From Bacillus timonensis (GTDB lineage Bacteria > Bacillota > Bacilli > Bacillales > Bacillaceae_L), in the NCBI GenBank assembly GCA_020171895.1, contig JAIVAN010000003.1:682001-746000 (forward strand): a stretch of DNA of 64,000 nucleotides, written 5' to 3'. The translations under genes and the position numbers were made by a program. The notes under the pieces were generated by a model. That model was not told where the DNA came from. It saw only the letters and a program-made list of their open reading frames with translations, and made no database searches. This document shows, piece after piece, positions 17,751 through 26,445 of this stretch (its first letter is position 1; every line of letters starts with the position of its first letter).

Positions 17751-18956
17751 TTATCGGTTAATATTTTTTACAATCGTAGCAATGCCCTGCCCTACCCCAA
17801 TACACATTGTGGCTAATCCATATGTAGATTTACGCCTTTTCATTTCATGGATTAAAGTGGTAAGGATTCTCGCCCCACTTGCACCAAGTGGATGTCCCAA
17901 TGCAATTGCTCCACCGTTTACGTTAACAATCTCCTGTTTAAGTTCTAATTGTCTAATACATTCAATCGATTGTGAAGCAAAGGCTTCATTAATTTCTACT
18001 AAGTCTAAATCATCTTTCGTAATGCCTGCTCTATTTAAAGCTTTAATAGAAGCGTTAATTGGCCCTAGTCCCATTAAACTAGGGTTTAATCCAACCGAGG
18101 CTGAACTGACATACTTTGCTAATGGCTTTAAACCTAATTCTTCTGCCTTATTCGCACTCATTAGTATTAAAGCAGACGCGCCATCATTGATACCGGAAGA
18201 ATTTCCTGCAGTGATAGTTCCACCGTCGAAAATTGGTTTTAAATTTGAAAGCTTCGATAGGGATGTTTCTGGTCGTGGATGTTCATCTGTTTGAAAGAGT
18301 TGTAGATTTCCCTTACGGTCAAAAATTTCTACAGGTATTATTTCGTCATTAAATCGACCAGTTTCAATGGCTATATTTGCTTTTTGTTGGCTTTGAAATG
18401 CAAACTCATCTTGTTCTTCACGTGTTACATGAAATTGCTTAGCGACATTTTCAGCTGTATGAGGCATACTCTCTGTACCATACATTTTATGGAGAGCAGG
18501 ATTTGTAAACCTCCAGCCAATTGTTGTATCAAATAGCTCCATATTTCCTCTTTGAAATTCTGACTCTGATTTTGCCATTACGAATGGCGCTCTTGTCATG
18601 CTTTCAACTCCACCAGCAATGAAAATCTCACCATCACCTGTGATAATCGATCTAGCTGCGTAGTGTATGGCATCCATCCCTGATCCACACAATCGATTGA
18701 TTGTGGTTCCAGCAACCTCTGTAGGTAATCCCGCTAATAATAACGACATTCTTGCCACGTTTCGATTATCTTCTCCAGCTTGGTTTGCACAACCTAGAAT
18801 AACTTCTTCAATTTCCGAAGGGTTAATTACAGGATTTCTATCTAATAAACCTTTTATAACTGATGCACCTAAATCATCTGCTCGTACAGACTTTAAAGCA
18901 CCTTTATACCTAGCAATTGGCGTTCTTACAGCATCAACAATGACAACTTCTCTCAT
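17751..18956 (-). CDS. paaJ: 3-oxoadipyl-CoA/acetyl-CoA thiolase
   Basis: A 401-residue thiolase. The nucleophilic Cys is in RLCGSGMDAI near residue 90, the active-site His in GGAIALGHPLGASGA near 355, and the second Cys in TMCIGVGQG near 390. The protein begins VIVDAVRTPIARYKG, typical of PcaF/PaaJ-type thiolases. In the paa pathway this enzyme makes two thiolytic cleavages releasing acetyl-CoA and succinyl-CoA. Its ATG overlaps the paaH stop by 4 bp, so translation is coupled. It ends the operon. Confidence 0.9.
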   Translation of the reverse strand: MREVVIVDAVRTPIARYKGALKSVRADDLGASVIKGLLDRNPVINPSEIEEVILGCANQAGEDNRNVARMSLLLAGLPTEVAGTTINRLCGSGMDAIHYAARSIITGDGEIFIAGGVESMTRAPFVMAKSESEFQRGNMELFDTTIGWRFTNPALHKMYGTESMPHTAENVAKQFHVTREEQDEFAFQSQQKANIAIETGRFNDEIIPVEIFDRKGNLQLFQTDEHPRPETSLSKLSNLKPIFDGGTITAGNSSGINDGASALILMSANKAEELGLKPLAKYVSSASVGLNPSLMGLGPINASIKALNRAGITKDDLDLVEINEAFASQSIECIRQLELKQEIVNVNGGAIALGHPLGASGARILTTLIHEMKRRKSTYGLATMCIGVGQGIATIVKNINR

Positions 18957-19813
18957 ATTTTTACTTCCTCATTTGAATAGTCGTACACACCTTTACCTGT
19001 TTTCCTACCAAGTCTACCTGCTTTTACATATTTCACTAATAATGGAGATGGGCGATACTTTTCACCTAGAGTCTTATGCAAATATTCTAGGTTGTTTAAC
19101 CTAGCATCAAGACCAACTAAATCTCCAAGTTCAAATGGACCCATCGGGAAGTTTAATCCTAATTTAATCGCCTTGTCGATTTCTTCTGGAGTAGCTACTC
19201 CTTCCTGTAGCATATAAAATGCTTCGTTACCTATAAGCGCACTAATTCTACTCGTTACAAATCCAGGAAATTCATTTACAACTACTGTTTCTTTGTTCAT
19301 ACACTTAGCCACTTCTATTACCTTTGATACAGTTTCATCTGAGGTTTCAAGACCTCTAACTATTTCGACTAATTTCATTTTGTGCACAGGATTAAAGAAG
19401 TGCATTGCGATTACTTTATCAGGTCTTTTCGTATAAGACCCAATTTCAGTAGGACTCATAGTAGACGTATTTGTTGCTAAGATACAATGGCTTGGAGCAA
19501 ATTTATCAATTGTTTCAAAAACAAATTTCTTAATGTGAATCTTTTCAGTCACTGCTTCTATAATAAAATCTGAAGTAACAACGTCCTTCTCTAGATTTGT
19601 AGAATATGAAATTCTATTCTTCATATCTTCTTCAGATACTTTAACAAGTAATCCTCTTGACTCTGCTTTTTGAACTAACTTATTAATTTCAATTTCAGCA
19701 TCCTTTAAAGCTTTTTCATTAATGTCAATTAAATTGACAAAATAACCATTAATTAAAGCTGTATAAGCTATGCCACGTCCCATAACACCTGAACCGACGA
19801 CCGTAAGTCTCAT
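18953..19813 (-). CDS. paaH: 3-hydroxyacyl-CoA dehydrogenase
   Basis: A 286-residue NAD-dependent enzyme. Its Rossmann motif VVGSGVMGRGIA is at residues 5-16, HFFNPVHKMKLVEIV near 138 carries the catalytic His with a downstream Glu, and NEFPGFVTSRI near 180 starts the helical C-terminal domain. It oxidises the hydroxyacyl-CoA intermediate of the phenylacetate route. A UUG lies two codons upstream inside the ribosome binding site; the ATG at 19811-19813 sits seven bases after AGGGGG. It overlaps paaJ by 4 bp. Confidence 0.91.
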   Translation of the reverse strand: MRLTVVGSGVMGRGIAYTALINGYFVNLIDINEKALKDAEIEINKLVQKAESRGLLVKVSEEDMKNRISYSTNLEKDVVTSDFIIEAVTEKIHIKKFVFETIDKFAPSHCILATNTSTMSPTEIGSYTKRPDKVIAMHFFNPVHKMKLVEIVRGLETSDETVSKVIEVAKCMNKETVVVNEFPGFVTSRISALIGNEAFYMLQEGVATPEEIDKAIKLGLNFPMGPFELGDLVGLDARLNNLEYLHKTLGEKYRPSPLLVKYVKAGRLGRKTGKGVYDYSNEEVKI

Positions 19814-19957
19814 TTTCAATCCCCCTAAACTAAACCATATTTAATTTTGTTTATATTCTCATACGTTGTTACTCTATAGGTCAAAGTTCAAAACATGTCT
19901 TACATCACAAAAAATTGATACGTAAGAAATTTTACGAACTTCATTTACAAAACAATC

Positions 19958-19988
19958 CGAGCACCTTAACTCAAGGTCAAAGTGCTCG
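19958..19988 (-). terminator. Possible terminator after the aldehyde dehydrogenase gene
   Basis: CGAGCAC/GTGCTCG stem with a 17-base loop, followed leftward by GATTGTTTTG. It could give partial termination within the paa operon, before paaH. Confidence 0.45.
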
Positions 19989-20009
19989 TTCCTTTAATAT
20001 AAAATCCCT

Positions 20010-21527
20010 CTATACTCCAAACGGGTTAATAGGTCTTGATCCATAATAAGAAATGACACTTTTGGTCTCTGTATATAAATCTAGTGTTTCAATACATAAT
20101 TCTCTTCCAAAACCTGATTGTTTATAACCACCAAACGGTGTACCCGGGAATGCAGAGAACGGACAATTCACCATAACAATTCCAGCGTCAATTTCATTAG
20201 CTACTCTAGTAGCTCTTCCTTGATCCTTTGTCCAAATCGCTGATCCTAATCCATAAATGGAATTATTTGCTTCTTTAATCACTTCTTTTTCATTGCTAAA
20301 GCTCATAACTACCACTACAGGACCAAAGATTTCTTCTTTCACAGCTTTCATTTCAGGTGTAACATTAGTAATAATTGTAGGCTCATACCAATATCCGTTC
20401 TCAAATCCCTCTACTTTTGCCTCTCTCCCACCAACTAACACGTGTGCACCTTCTTCAACAGCAGATCGAACATAACCATCTATGACTTCAAGTTGTTCAC
20501 GAGAAATAATAGATCCTAAGTGTGTACCTTTATCGAAAGGATTTCCTAATGTTAATTTTTTAGTTTTTTCAACAAATTTATCCATAAACTTATCATAAAT
20601 ATCTTCATGAATATATAGTCGAGAGCGAGCTTCACAGGATTGACCAGTATTATAAAATATTCCAAACAATGACCCATCAACTGCTGCATCTATATCTGCA
20701 TCTTCGAAAATAATATTTGGCGATTTCCCACCTAGTTCTAACGTCACTCTCTTGAGTGTTTTTGATGCTTTTTCCATAATATCTTTTCCAGTAGGAGTGG
20801 ATCCAGTAAATGCGACTTTATCTACTTGTGGATGTTGGGCCAACGCGTCACCAACAACTGAACCTGGACCACTTACAACGTTAACCACACCATCTGGTAC
20901 TCCAGCTTCATGACAAATTTCTGCCATTACGATAGCTGTAACAGGTGTTAAGCTGGCAGGTTTAATAATCACAGAGCAGCCTGAAGCAATGGCAGGAGCG
21001 ATTTTCCAAGCAGCCATCATCATTGGATAATTCCATGGGATAATTTGTGCACACACACCTACTGGTTCTTTTTGCGTGTAGTTAAAAAATCCTCCTGGTA
21101 CATTATTAACATGTCCACGATGACCTACAATGGCTCCGGCATAAAATTCAAAGTCTTCAATTGCCTGCATGACCTGACCTTGAGCAGCAGATAATGACTT
21201 CCCACTATTTAATATCTCTAATTCTACTAACTCCTTAAAGCGCGATCTCATAATTTCGGCGATCTTATTAAGTACTCTAGAGCGTTTCCCAACAGGATAT
21301 CTTTTCCATTTCCCGTTATCAAATGCATTTCTAGCTGCCTGAACCGCCTTTTCGACATCTTCCAATGTCCCTTGTTGAATTGTAGCAAGTGGTTCGCCTG
21401 TTGCTGGATTATACGTTGTAAATGTTTCTCCTGATGAACTTTCCATTCTTTCTCCATTAATAATTAAATGATAATAATCCCGTTTCATTTCAAGTATTGG
21501 CATTTTTTCTTCTTTAACAGTAGACAA
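20010..21527 (-). CDS. NAD(P)-dependent aldehyde dehydrogenase of the paa cluster
   Basis: A 505-residue aldehyde dehydrogenase. The catalytic Glu is in LELGGKSPNI (near 270), the catalytic Cys in NTGQSCEARSRLY (near 302), and IIPWNYPMMM and FTGSTPTGKDI mark the cofactor site. It lacks the MaoC-like hydratase domain of fused PaaZ. In this position it could oxidise the ring-opened semialdehyde, or phenylacetaldehyde to phenylacetate; the sequence alone does not decide. The start is a UUG with AAGGGGTG eight bases upstream. Confidence 0.9.
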   Translation of the reverse strand: MSTVKEEKMPILEMKRDYYHLIINGERMESSSGETFTTYNPATGEPLATIQQGTLEDVEKAVQAARNAFDNGKWKRYPVGKRSRVLNKIAEIMRSRFKELVELEILNSGKSLSAAQGQVMQAIEDFEFYAGAIVGHRGHVNNVPGGFFNYTQKEPVGVCAQIIPWNYPMMMAAWKIAPAIASGCSVIIKPASLTPVTAIVMAEICHEAGVPDGVVNVVSGPGSVVGDALAQHPQVDKVAFTGSTPTGKDIMEKASKTLKRVTLELGGKSPNIIFEDADIDAAVDGSLFGIFYNTGQSCEARSRLYIHEDIYDKFMDKFVEKTKKLTLGNPFDKGTHLGSIISREQLEVIDGYVRSAVEEGAHVLVGGREAKVEGFENGYWYEPTIITNVTPEMKAVKEEIFGPVVVVMSFSNEKEVIKEANNSIYGLGSAIWTKDQGRATRVANEIDAGIVMVNCPFSAFPGTPFGGYKQSGFGRELCIETLDLYTETKSVISYYGSRPINPFGV

Positions 21528-21567
21528 ATCCCATGCACCCCTTTATTGAAAAGTATAGTAAATCATT

Positions 21568-22341
21568 CTATTTCCCTATAAACTTAGCTTTTCTTTTTTC
21601 TATAAAAGCGTTAATTCCTTCTTTGTGGTCCTCAGAAGCACCTGCAATTCGTTGTCCGTAAGCTTCTTTTTCTAACATTTCTTGAAGGTCGCTATTCCAG
21701 CTATCTCGTAAATATCTCTTTATTAAGCCTATTGCTTTCGTAGGCATGTTAGAAATTCGAGTAGAAAATTGCGTTACTTCATCATCAAAAATGTCTGAAT
21801 TAAATACTTGGGTAGCTAGCCCAAGTTCTAACGCTTTTTCAGGAGTAATCTTTTCTCCCAAAATGGCTAATTCAAGTGCTTTTGCGTGTCCAATAAGACG
21901 TGGGAGGTAATAAAGATTCCCGGAATCTGGTATAAGACCTACGTGTATGAACGCTTCTACTAAACTTGCTTTATTTGACATAAGTCTAAAATCACATGCT
22001 AGCGCCAAGCTTAGTCCTGCTCCAGCTGCTACTCCATTTATTGCTGCAATGACCGGAATTTCTAACGATGCAAGTTGACTTATCATAGGATTATATCGGT
22101 TTCTTAATACCTCTCCGTGGTTCATATTTTCATCTACACCAGCAAGGTCTTCACCAGAACAGAATGCACGACCTTCCCCAGTAATAACTAGACATCTTAT
22201 ATCAGTCATCTTAGAAACTTGCTTTAGTGCGGTTTTCATTTCATTGTTCATTTGTTCCGTAAATGCATTTAATTTAGCTGGACGTGCTAACGTTATCCAC
22301 CCTACGTTTGCCCGCGTTTCAAATTTAATGGTTTCAAACAT
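21568..22341 (-). CDS. paaG: Enoyl-CoA hydratase/isomerase, PaaG type
   Basis: A 257-residue crotonase-fold protein. GRAFCSGEDLAGV near 66 and AAINGVAAGAGLSLALACDFRLM near 105 form the oxyanion hole, and EAFIHVGLIPDSGNLYYLPRLIG near 138 matches the PaaG pattern with Asp in the position used by isomerases. PaaG isomerises the ring epoxide to the oxepin and shifts a later double bond. It is 11 bp downstream of paaF. Confidence 0.87.
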   Translation of the reverse strand: MFETIKFETRANVGWITLARPAKLNAFTEQMNNEMKTALKQVSKMTDIRCLVITGEGRAFCSGEDLAGVDENMNHGEVLRNRYNPMISQLASLEIPVIAAINGVAAGAGLSLALACDFRLMSNKASLVEAFIHVGLIPDSGNLYYLPRLIGHAKALELAILGEKITPEKALELGLATQVFNSDIFDDEVTQFSTRISNMPTKAIGLIKRYLRDSWNSDLQEMLEKEAYGQRIAGASEDHKEGINAFIEKRKAKFIGK

Positions 22342-22352
22342 ACCAGTTTCAC

Positions 22353-23129
22353 CTACTTCCCAGTGAATTGCGCCTTTCTTTTTTCCAGAAAAGCTTTCAT
22401 ACCTTCTTTTTGATCTTCAGAAGAAAATAAGATAGAGAAATTTTTACGTTCAAAGTACATTCCTTCAAGAATTGTAGAATCTACTGCCCTATGTACAGAT
22501 TCTTTGATAAATCTAATAGATAAAGCAGGTTGGTTTACTATCTTTTCAGCAAATTTGTAGGTCTCTTCTATTAGCACTTCTGGAGCTATCAATCTATTGA
22601 TAATTCCCAACTCGTATGCTTGATTAGCAGTCATTTGTTCACCAGTCCACAACCATTCAAGAGCGCGAGTTTTTCCTATTAATTTGGTAAGTCTTTGTGT
22701 TCCCCCAGCACCTGGCATAACGCCAATATTAACCTCGGGAAAACCAAATTTTGCATCTTCAGAAGCAAATAACATATCACAACAGAGAGCAAGCTCAAAT
22801 GCTCCACCTAATGCAAAACCATGCACTGCACCAATTATTGGCTTTTTAATAAAAGTAAGTTTATCCCAATCAACAAATTGATTCATTAATTCTAATTGTA
22901 TTGTACTTGCATTGGCCATTTCATCAATATCTGCTCCAGCCGCAAAAGCTCTACCTTTTCCAGATAAAATAATGACCTTCACATCATCATCATGATCAAA
23001 AAATTCTAACGCTTGAACAATTTCTTTGACCATCTGTCTATTAATCGCATTTAATACCTTTGGACGATTTAGTTGAATATGAGCGATTCCATTACTTGAG
23101 ATGGTCTCAATCATCTCAAAACTATTCAT
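22353..23129 (-). CDS. paaF: Enoyl-CoA hydratase, PaaF type
   Basis: A 258-residue crotonase-fold protein. GRAFAAGADIDEM near 60 and GAVHGFALGGAFELALCCDMLFA near 105 form the oxyanion hole; PEVNIGVMPGAGGTQRL near 145 contains the catalytic Glu typical of hydratases. It would hydrate the unsaturated ring-cleavage acyl-CoA. Its start overlaps the EthD-family gene by 8 bp, so translation is coupled. Confidence 0.88.
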   Translation of the reverse strand: MNSFEMIETISSNGIAHIQLNRPKVLNAINRQMVKEIVQALEFFDHDDDVKVIILSGKGRAFAAGADIDEMANASTIQLELMNQFVDWDKLTFIKKPIIGAVHGFALGGAFELALCCDMLFASEDAKFGFPEVNIGVMPGAGGTQRLTKLIGKTRALEWLWTGEQMTANQAYELGIINRLIAPEVLIEETYKFAEKIVNQPALSIRFIKESVHRAVDSTILEGMYFERKNFSILFSSEDQKEGMKAFLEKRKAQFTGK

Positions 23130-23424
23130 TTACATCTTCTCCAATGATAATTGTGACTAATTTGCCAGCAAATTGCATTGCATCCTTTCCTGATGCTTTA
23201 GCTTCTTCTGATTTCATAGCCGTTTTAAAAGTTTCTTTATTTTCATATATCATTTCACACATCATGTAGTAAGGAGATTCACCCATTGGTGACCCTGTAA
23301 ATCTTGTAAGCTTCATATCTAATAATCCAGGTATCTTTTTCGTTAGTGGTGCATGTACTGAAAAATAATGTTGATCAAATTCTTCTTTGTTTTCCGGATG
23401 TTTATACAATGCTACAACTTTCAT
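23122..23424 (-). CDS. EthD family small protein within the paa operon
   Basis: A 100-residue protein of the EthD/dimeric alpha-beta-barrel type: MKVVALYKHPENKEEFDQHY at the start and HAPLTKKIPGL near 30 are family features. EthD proteins often accompany monooxygenases, but their activity is not established. Here it is embedded between paaD and paaF, overlapping paaF by 8 bp, which suggests a role in the pathway. The start has a GAGAGGAAG site. Confidence 0.8.
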   Translation of the reverse strand: MKVVALYKHPENKEEFDQHYFSVHAPLTKKIPGLLDMKLTRFTGSPMGESPYYMMCEMIYENKETFKTAMKSEEAKASGKDAMQFAGKLVTIIIGEDVNE

Positions 23425-23447
23425 TATTATCCATCTTCCTCTCTTAT

Positions 23448-23933
23448 TTACATTATTGTAGAAATTGGTTTCATTGCTTCAAATGGGTTTTTACAAGCTT
23501 TGCAATATAAGATACTCCGACAAGCTGTTGGGCCAAAAAGATTCTCAATGGTAGTGTAAGCTGAATCACAATACGGACAATTAACACTCCAATGACCTTC
23601 TGGACCTAAAGTTTTAGGAGGTGGTGCTATCCCAAATTTTTTCAGGTTCTCTCTACCTTTTTCAGTTATCCTCTCTGAAGTCCAATGTGGGAATTTTAAA
23701 AACGTAACTGTTACTTTTTGCACTCCTTTGACATCCTGTATCGAAGTTTCAATATTCTTTCGAAGAATATCAAGAGCAGGACATCCCATAAAGGTAGGAA
23801 GCACATTTACCTGAACTATCCCATCTACTTCATTCACGGCTTCTATCATTCCTAAGTCCAATACACTAACTGTGTCTATTTCTGGATCTTTAACATTTCC
23901 CAGTACATCCATGATGTCATGATATAAATCCAT
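23448..23933 (-). CDS. paaD: PaaD, Fe-S maturation factor of phenylacetyl-CoA epoxidase
   Basis: A 161-residue protein with an N-terminal MIP18/DUF59 domain (DPEIDTVSVLDLGMI near 18; LPTFMGCPALDIL near 45) and a C-terminal four-Cys zinc ribbon (CPYC near 120, CKAC near 147). PaaD is thought to help assemble metal or Fe-S centres in the epoxidase. It follows paaC with a 19-bp gap. Confidence 0.92.
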   Translation of the reverse strand: MDLYHDIMDVLGNVKDPEIDTVSVLDLGMIEAVNEVDGIVQVNVLPTFMGCPALDILRKNIETSIQDVKGVQKVTVTFLKFPHWTSERITEKGRENLKKFGIAPPPKTLGPEGHWSVNCPYCDSAYTTIENLFGPTACRSILYCKACKNPFEAMKPISTIM

Positions 23934-23952
23934 TAGAACCTCCCCTTTAGAA

Positions 23953-24774
23953 TCACCAATTTGCAGATGGGTCTAATTGATATACTTCACTTAATACTTT
24001 CAAAGCTGTTTCCAAATCCTTAGTATGATAACCAGCTCTTCCATTTCCTTTTTTCATACTTATTATTGTTGGAACTGGGAGATTAACTTCTTCAAAAATA
24101 GGACCAATGGTACTAAACCAACGTTTTTTCATCTCCAATTCACTCTCAATTAATCCCAACTTTGTCATTTCATTAGATTTATGTCCCAAAGAAAGGACTC
24201 CTTCAATTTCATCGAGAACTCTATGAACTGCGTTACTCATTTTTTCTCTTGCTTCGTCGGTACTTAGAAATAATTGTTTAAACCATACTTTCCAATGTAA
24301 AAGATGATAATATTCTTCCATTTTGATCTTGATTGCTACATGAGCTAGAGGTTCATATGAACTATTTTTCATAGAGTCCAACTTGATATTCTTTATCAAG
24401 CAATAGAAGTAGTTTCGAACTACTGCAAAAGCCCAATCATATCTCGGCTCGACCAAATAATCTCCAGGTCCATTCGCTTCTTCTAGAAGAACTGCGTTAC
24501 GTCTCACTTTTACAGTACGTCCATGTGCTAAATAATCCTTTGAGCCCTCACCTAATTCTTCAAGTAGTTGATAATACATCGCAGCGTGTCCCATCATATC
24601 TTGACTTATAGATGAAAAGGCAACATCTTCTTCAATGTGCGGGGCTAAGCCTAACCATTCAGATCCACGAAAACTTAAGATAAAATCGTCATCTGCTAGT
24701 TGGTACAATAAATCAACAAGCGTTTCCTTATAATGTTGATTTTTCATTGCTTCTTCTGCTGTCTTAATGATCAT
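23953..24774 (-). CDS. paaC: Phenylacetyl-CoA 1,2-epoxidase structural subunit PaaC
   Basis: A 273-residue helical ferritin-like protein, the non-catalytic partner of PaaA. It shows LADDDFILSFRGSEWLG near 24, DMMGHAAMYYQLLEELG near 60 and MEEYYHLLHWKVW near 150. An ATG 21 nt upstream is open, but GGAGGAG is best spaced to the ATG at 24772-24774. That ATG overlaps the paaB stop, indicating coupling. Confidence 0.93.
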   Translation of the reverse strand: MIIKTAEEAMKNQHYKETLVDLLYQLADDDFILSFRGSEWLGLAPHIEEDVAFSSISQDMMGHAAMYYQLLEELGEGSKDYLAHGRTVKVRRNAVLLEEANGPGDYLVEPRYDWAFAVVRNYFYCLIKNIKLDSMKNSSYEPLAHVAIKIKMEEYYHLLHWKVWFKQLFLSTDEAREKMSNAVHRVLDEIEGVLSLGHKSNEMTKLGLIESELEMKKRWFSTIGPIFEEVNLPVPTIISMKKGNGRAGYHTKDLETALKVLSEVYQLDPSANW

Positions 24775-25115
24775 TTTTTCTCCTCCTTCCCCCACGAAAG
24801 AATTTCTTTTTCATCTAACATTTCTTGTTCATACTTCCGCCATTTCTTCTTGAGGTAGCCATAGCCCTTTGCCAATCTATAATCTTTATTATCAAGCCTT
24901 AATAAAGAATTTCTTTCTTCAAAGGAAAGTCCACGAATATCTGATCGTTTTACAATCCAAATATCAGCAACTGGTTCTCTTCTCATAAAATTTTCTTGTG
25001 CCATAACAATTGCTATTTCATGATTAGGTGCTAATAAACTAAATTGGTGCTGAAATGGAGAAGAAGTTGTTCTTTTACTAAACACTTCAAACTCTTGGTA
25101 AAATTTCGTGTTCAC
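24771..25115 (-). CDS. paaB: Phenylacetyl-CoA 1,2-epoxidase subunit PaaB
   Basis: A 114-residue protein. FEVFSKRTTSSPFQHQFSLLAPN at residues 8-30, followed by AQENFMRREPVADIWIVKRSDI, is the PaaB signature. PaaB is needed for assembly and function of the epoxidase complex. It follows paaA by 39 bp and overlaps the paaC start. Confidence 0.94.
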   Translation of the reverse strand: MNTKFYQEFEVFSKRTTSSPFQHQFSLLAPNHEIAIVMAQENFMRREPVADIWIVKRSDIRGLSFEERNSLLRLDNKDYRLAKGYGYLKKKWRKYEQEMLDEKEILSWGKEEKK

Positions 25116-25154
25116 TCAGTCACACCTCCAGTCTGATTAGATTGAAAACGAATG

Positions 25155-26096
25155 TTACATACCAAGTGCTTTTCTTACCCATGCATTGTTTTCATACGAG
25201 TTTTTTCTAAGATTTAGTCTTTCTATAGACTTCGGACCTTGATTTTTTATAATTTTTTTAAATTCAGACCAATCAGGTTGTTTATATACCCACTCTTGCT
25301 TCACATCATTAAAGTGAAGTGACTCATCTGGAATGGTTAGACCGAGTGATAAAATCCTAGGTATATACTTTGATAAGAAGTCTTGTCTAAGCTGCTCATT
25401 TGTTTTTGATCTGATTTTATATTTTTGTGTAATATCTACCTTTGAAGAACCTGTTGTAGCAGCACTTGCAGGACCGAAGAACATTAATAGTGCTTCCCAC
25501 CATCTGTTAATAGATTCCTGAACAAGTTTTCTTTGTGCGGGTGTACCCTCAGCTAATGCAATTATAATGGCCTCTCCATGTTGAGCATGAAAAACTTCTT
25601 CAGCACATATTCTTTGAAGCGCTCTAGCATACGGTCCATATGAAGCATTCAACATATTTGTTTGTGTGATAATTGCGGCACCATCGACTAACCACCCAAT
25701 TAATCCCGCGTCTCCCCAAGTTGGAGCAGGCATATGAAAGACGTTGTGAAACTTTAAAGTACCGGAGAAGAGATCTTGCATAATATCTTCTCTGTTTTTC
25801 CCTAAAGGTTTCAGTAAGTCTTCTGTCACACGTAATAATAGTTGACCGTGTCCCATTTCGTCTTGAACCTTTGCCATTATCCCTAATTTCCTCTGAAGAG
25901 TTGGCGCTTTAGGTACCCATTCTTTTTCTGGAAGCGCTCCCATTATTTCGCTAATTCCATGCATTGAAATCAGTTTTATTAGTGTCAACCGATACTCATC
26001 AGGCATCCAATCGTCTGCTTCTATCTTTTCACCGTTTTCAATTCGTTGCATAAAGTGATTAAGTTTTTCTTTCTCACTTAATTCAGTAAACGACAT
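25155..26096 (-). CDS. paaA: Phenylacetyl-CoA 1,2-epoxidase catalytic subunit PaaA
   Basis: A 313-residue di-iron ferritin-like oxygenase subunit that epoxidises the ring of phenylacetyl-CoA. Metal-ligand regions are visible in MAKVQDEMGHGQLLLR near 75 (ExxH) and in CAEEVFHAQHGE near 170 (second ExxH). MPDEYRLTLIKLISMHG near 30 and PDESLHFND near 255 are family-typical. It is first in the operon, with AGGGGGG six bases before the ATG and a leader of about 140 nt from the predicted promoter. No paaE reductase gene follows. Confidence 0.95.
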   Translation of the reverse strand: MSFTELSEKEKLNHFMQRIENGEKIEADDWMPDEYRLTLIKLISMHGISEIMGALPEKEWVPKAPTLQRKLGIMAKVQDEMGHGQLLLRVTEDLLKPLGKNREDIMQDLFSGTLKFHNVFHMPAPTWGDAGLIGWLVDGAAIITQTNMLNASYGPYARALQRICAEEVFHAQHGEAIIIALAEGTPAQRKLVQESINRWWEALLMFFGPASAATTGSSKVDITQKYKIRSKTNEQLRQDFLSKYIPRILSLGLTIPDESLHFNDVKQEWVYKQPDWSEFKKIIKNQGPKSIERLNLRKNSYENNAWVRKALGM

Positions 26097-26244
26097 TTCA
26101 TTCCCCCCTTTTGGTTATTATCCTTCTAGTAAACTCATAAACTACATTAACACTGTTTAATAAAACACACATTCAATATAACAACTTTAATTATATAACG
26201 TTTAAAAATCGTAAGTTTGTTTTTTTGTAATACTATTTGATTTT

Positions 26245-26298
26245 ACAATACATGGATAAATGAAAGCTGTCAATGATTTATCTGAAAATTCATGTATT
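26245..26298 (-). promoter_or_regulatory. paa operon promoter inside an inverted repeat
   Basis: Leftward: TTGACA (26268-26273), 17-bp spacer, TATTGT (26245-26250), a strong sigma-A promoter. It is enclosed by AATACATG (26247-26254) and CATGTATT (26291-26298), with inner ATAAAT/ATTTAT, so a repressor bound there would block polymerase. PaaX is the natural candidate. Confidence 0.65.
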
Positions 26299-26401
26299 AA
26301 TTTCGAAAAAAAATCTCTTCGATTACCTATCAATAGGGCAAATTAAAAGCCGTACTTAGGATTTTTCATTTCCTAAAACTTTACATTACAAAGGTAAGTA
26401 C
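26299..26401. other. Intergenic stretch between paa promoter and topB terminator
   Basis: Together with 26097-26298 this forms a gap of about 350 bp. The left part is the paaA leader and promoter. The right part is AT-rich and I see no open frame, RNA gene or other clear motif. Confidence 0.4.
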
Positions 26402-26436
26402 AAAAAAGCACAATGAAAAGTACTTTTCATTGTGCT
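26402..26436 (-). terminator. topB terminator
   Basis: A perfect 30-bp palindrome from AGCACAATG to CATTGTGCT (26407-26436), followed leftward by a run of six T. Confidence 0.85.
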
Positions 26437-26445
26437 AGTAAGTGC

